A stretch of 64,000 nt of DNA from Clostridiales bacterium (GTDB taxonomy: Bacteria > Bacillota > Clostridia > TANB77 > CAG-508): NCBI GenBank assembly GCA_003534295.1, contig DPDV01000008.1, positions 13,403-77,402 of the forward strand, written 5' to 3'. A program made the translations under genes and the position numbers. The notes beneath the pieces are model-generated. The model saw nothing but the letters and a program-made list of their open reading frames with translations, searched no databases and was not told the origin of the DNA. Position 1 is the first letter of the stretch. Each line of letters starts with the position of its first letter. Below are positions 63,666 to 64,000 of the stretch, piece after piece.

Positions 63666-64000
63666 TTATTCTTCTGTAATTGTTATTTTATTTGTTAAAC
63701 CCGTTTTTGTATCTGGTTCTATCTTTACTTTGTATTTTGCAGATGCTTTAATATCACTTTTACTTCCATCTACTTTTGATGCATCTGTATCAGCAAGAAC
63801 AATATTTTTTGTTCCATCTGCTGTTTTTGCTACTAAGTTTAAAGATACAAATCTTTTTTCTGTATCAGTATTGTTATTGTTTACTACTGTATCATATAAC
63901 GCTCTTGCTGATCCTCCACTTACTGTTTTTGAATCATATTGCGTAAATTGTGCATTAAATTGTTGTATTGCTAATTGGTCCATTCCTGTGTCACTTACTG
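63666..64000 (-). CDS. Pilin-like protein paralogue, truncated by the window
   Basis: The frame is open to the last base of the window; the N-terminal helix lies beyond it. The visible part starts VSDTGMDQLAIQQFNAQF and matches the neighbour nearly base for base there, then differs: ALYDTVVNNNNTDTEKRFVS and a C-terminal IEPDTKTGLTNKITITEE. A tandem duplication with divergent tails. Confidence 0.7.
   Translation of the reverse strand, partial: VSDTGMDQLAIQQFNAQFTQYDSKTVSGGSARALYDTVVNNNNTDTEKRFVSLNLVAKTADGTKNIVLADTDASKVDGSKSDIKASAKYKVKIEPDTKTGLTNKITITEE

Overview
The window is a low-GC, AT-rich chromosome segment of a Gram-positive anaerobe, most likely an uncultured gut-type Clostridia. The evidence is the gene content and order: a nusA-infB operon of Firmicutes type, spoVG with a sigma-H-type promoter, a SpoIVB-like protease, WhiA, YlmH, an AddA nuclease, and a GGGtGRT/NifU-like pair inside a glycolytic cluster. 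The genus cannot be fixed from the sequence alone.

Layout. 1-10.4 kb: end of an E2-like acyltransferase, then on the minus strand a class A penicillin-binding protein, cysS, a DUF1189-like membrane protein and ftsH, plus dprA (frameshifted), folD, a small membrane protein and ylmH. 10.5-20.3 kb: a tRNA-Gln(CUG) gene carrying an integrated element of about 9.7 kb, bounded by 76-bp identical repeats (10532-10607 and 20248-20323). Its mobility genes (integrase, an HTH gene, a MobV relaxase) are broken by stops and frameshifts. Its cargo is intact: a zinc-finger-like protein, a nucleoside phosphorylase and a complete leucyl-tRNA synthetase of clearly foreign, higher-GC composition behind a perfect consensus promoter and a 400-nt leader with a 42-codon ORF.

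20.3-29 kb: glycolysis (gap, pgk, tpiA, gpmI, eno) with an Fe-S scaffold-like protein and a GGGtGRT protein inserted. Between the latter and eno are two tandem, highly structured non-coding transcription units, each with a textbook promoter and terminator. I do not recognise them. 29-33.5 kb: APH-like kinase, guanylate-kinase-like protein, hemW, whiA, prmC, then a 6S RNA candidate. 33.8-41.3 kb: the rimP-nusA-rnpM-ylxQ-infB-rbfA-nrnA-truB operon with its promoter. 41.4-48.3 kb: lepA operon with two paralogous membrane-anchored proteins flanking an HD hydrolase, then rlmB. 48.4-55.7 kb: addA and dnaE, joined by a remnant of a REP/RAYT-like element that now encodes the C-terminus of AddA and the N-terminus of DnaE. 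55.8-57.8 kb: spoVG and the divergent murC. 57.8-64 kb: transglutaminase-like protein, SpoIVB (frameshifted at its catalytic serine) and a cluster of pilin-like membrane-anchored proteins running off the window.

Two dispersed repeat families recur: a GGACAGTCC-type REP that extends or terminates coding sequences, and a GGGCGATT-AA-AATCGCCC MITE-like palindrome.
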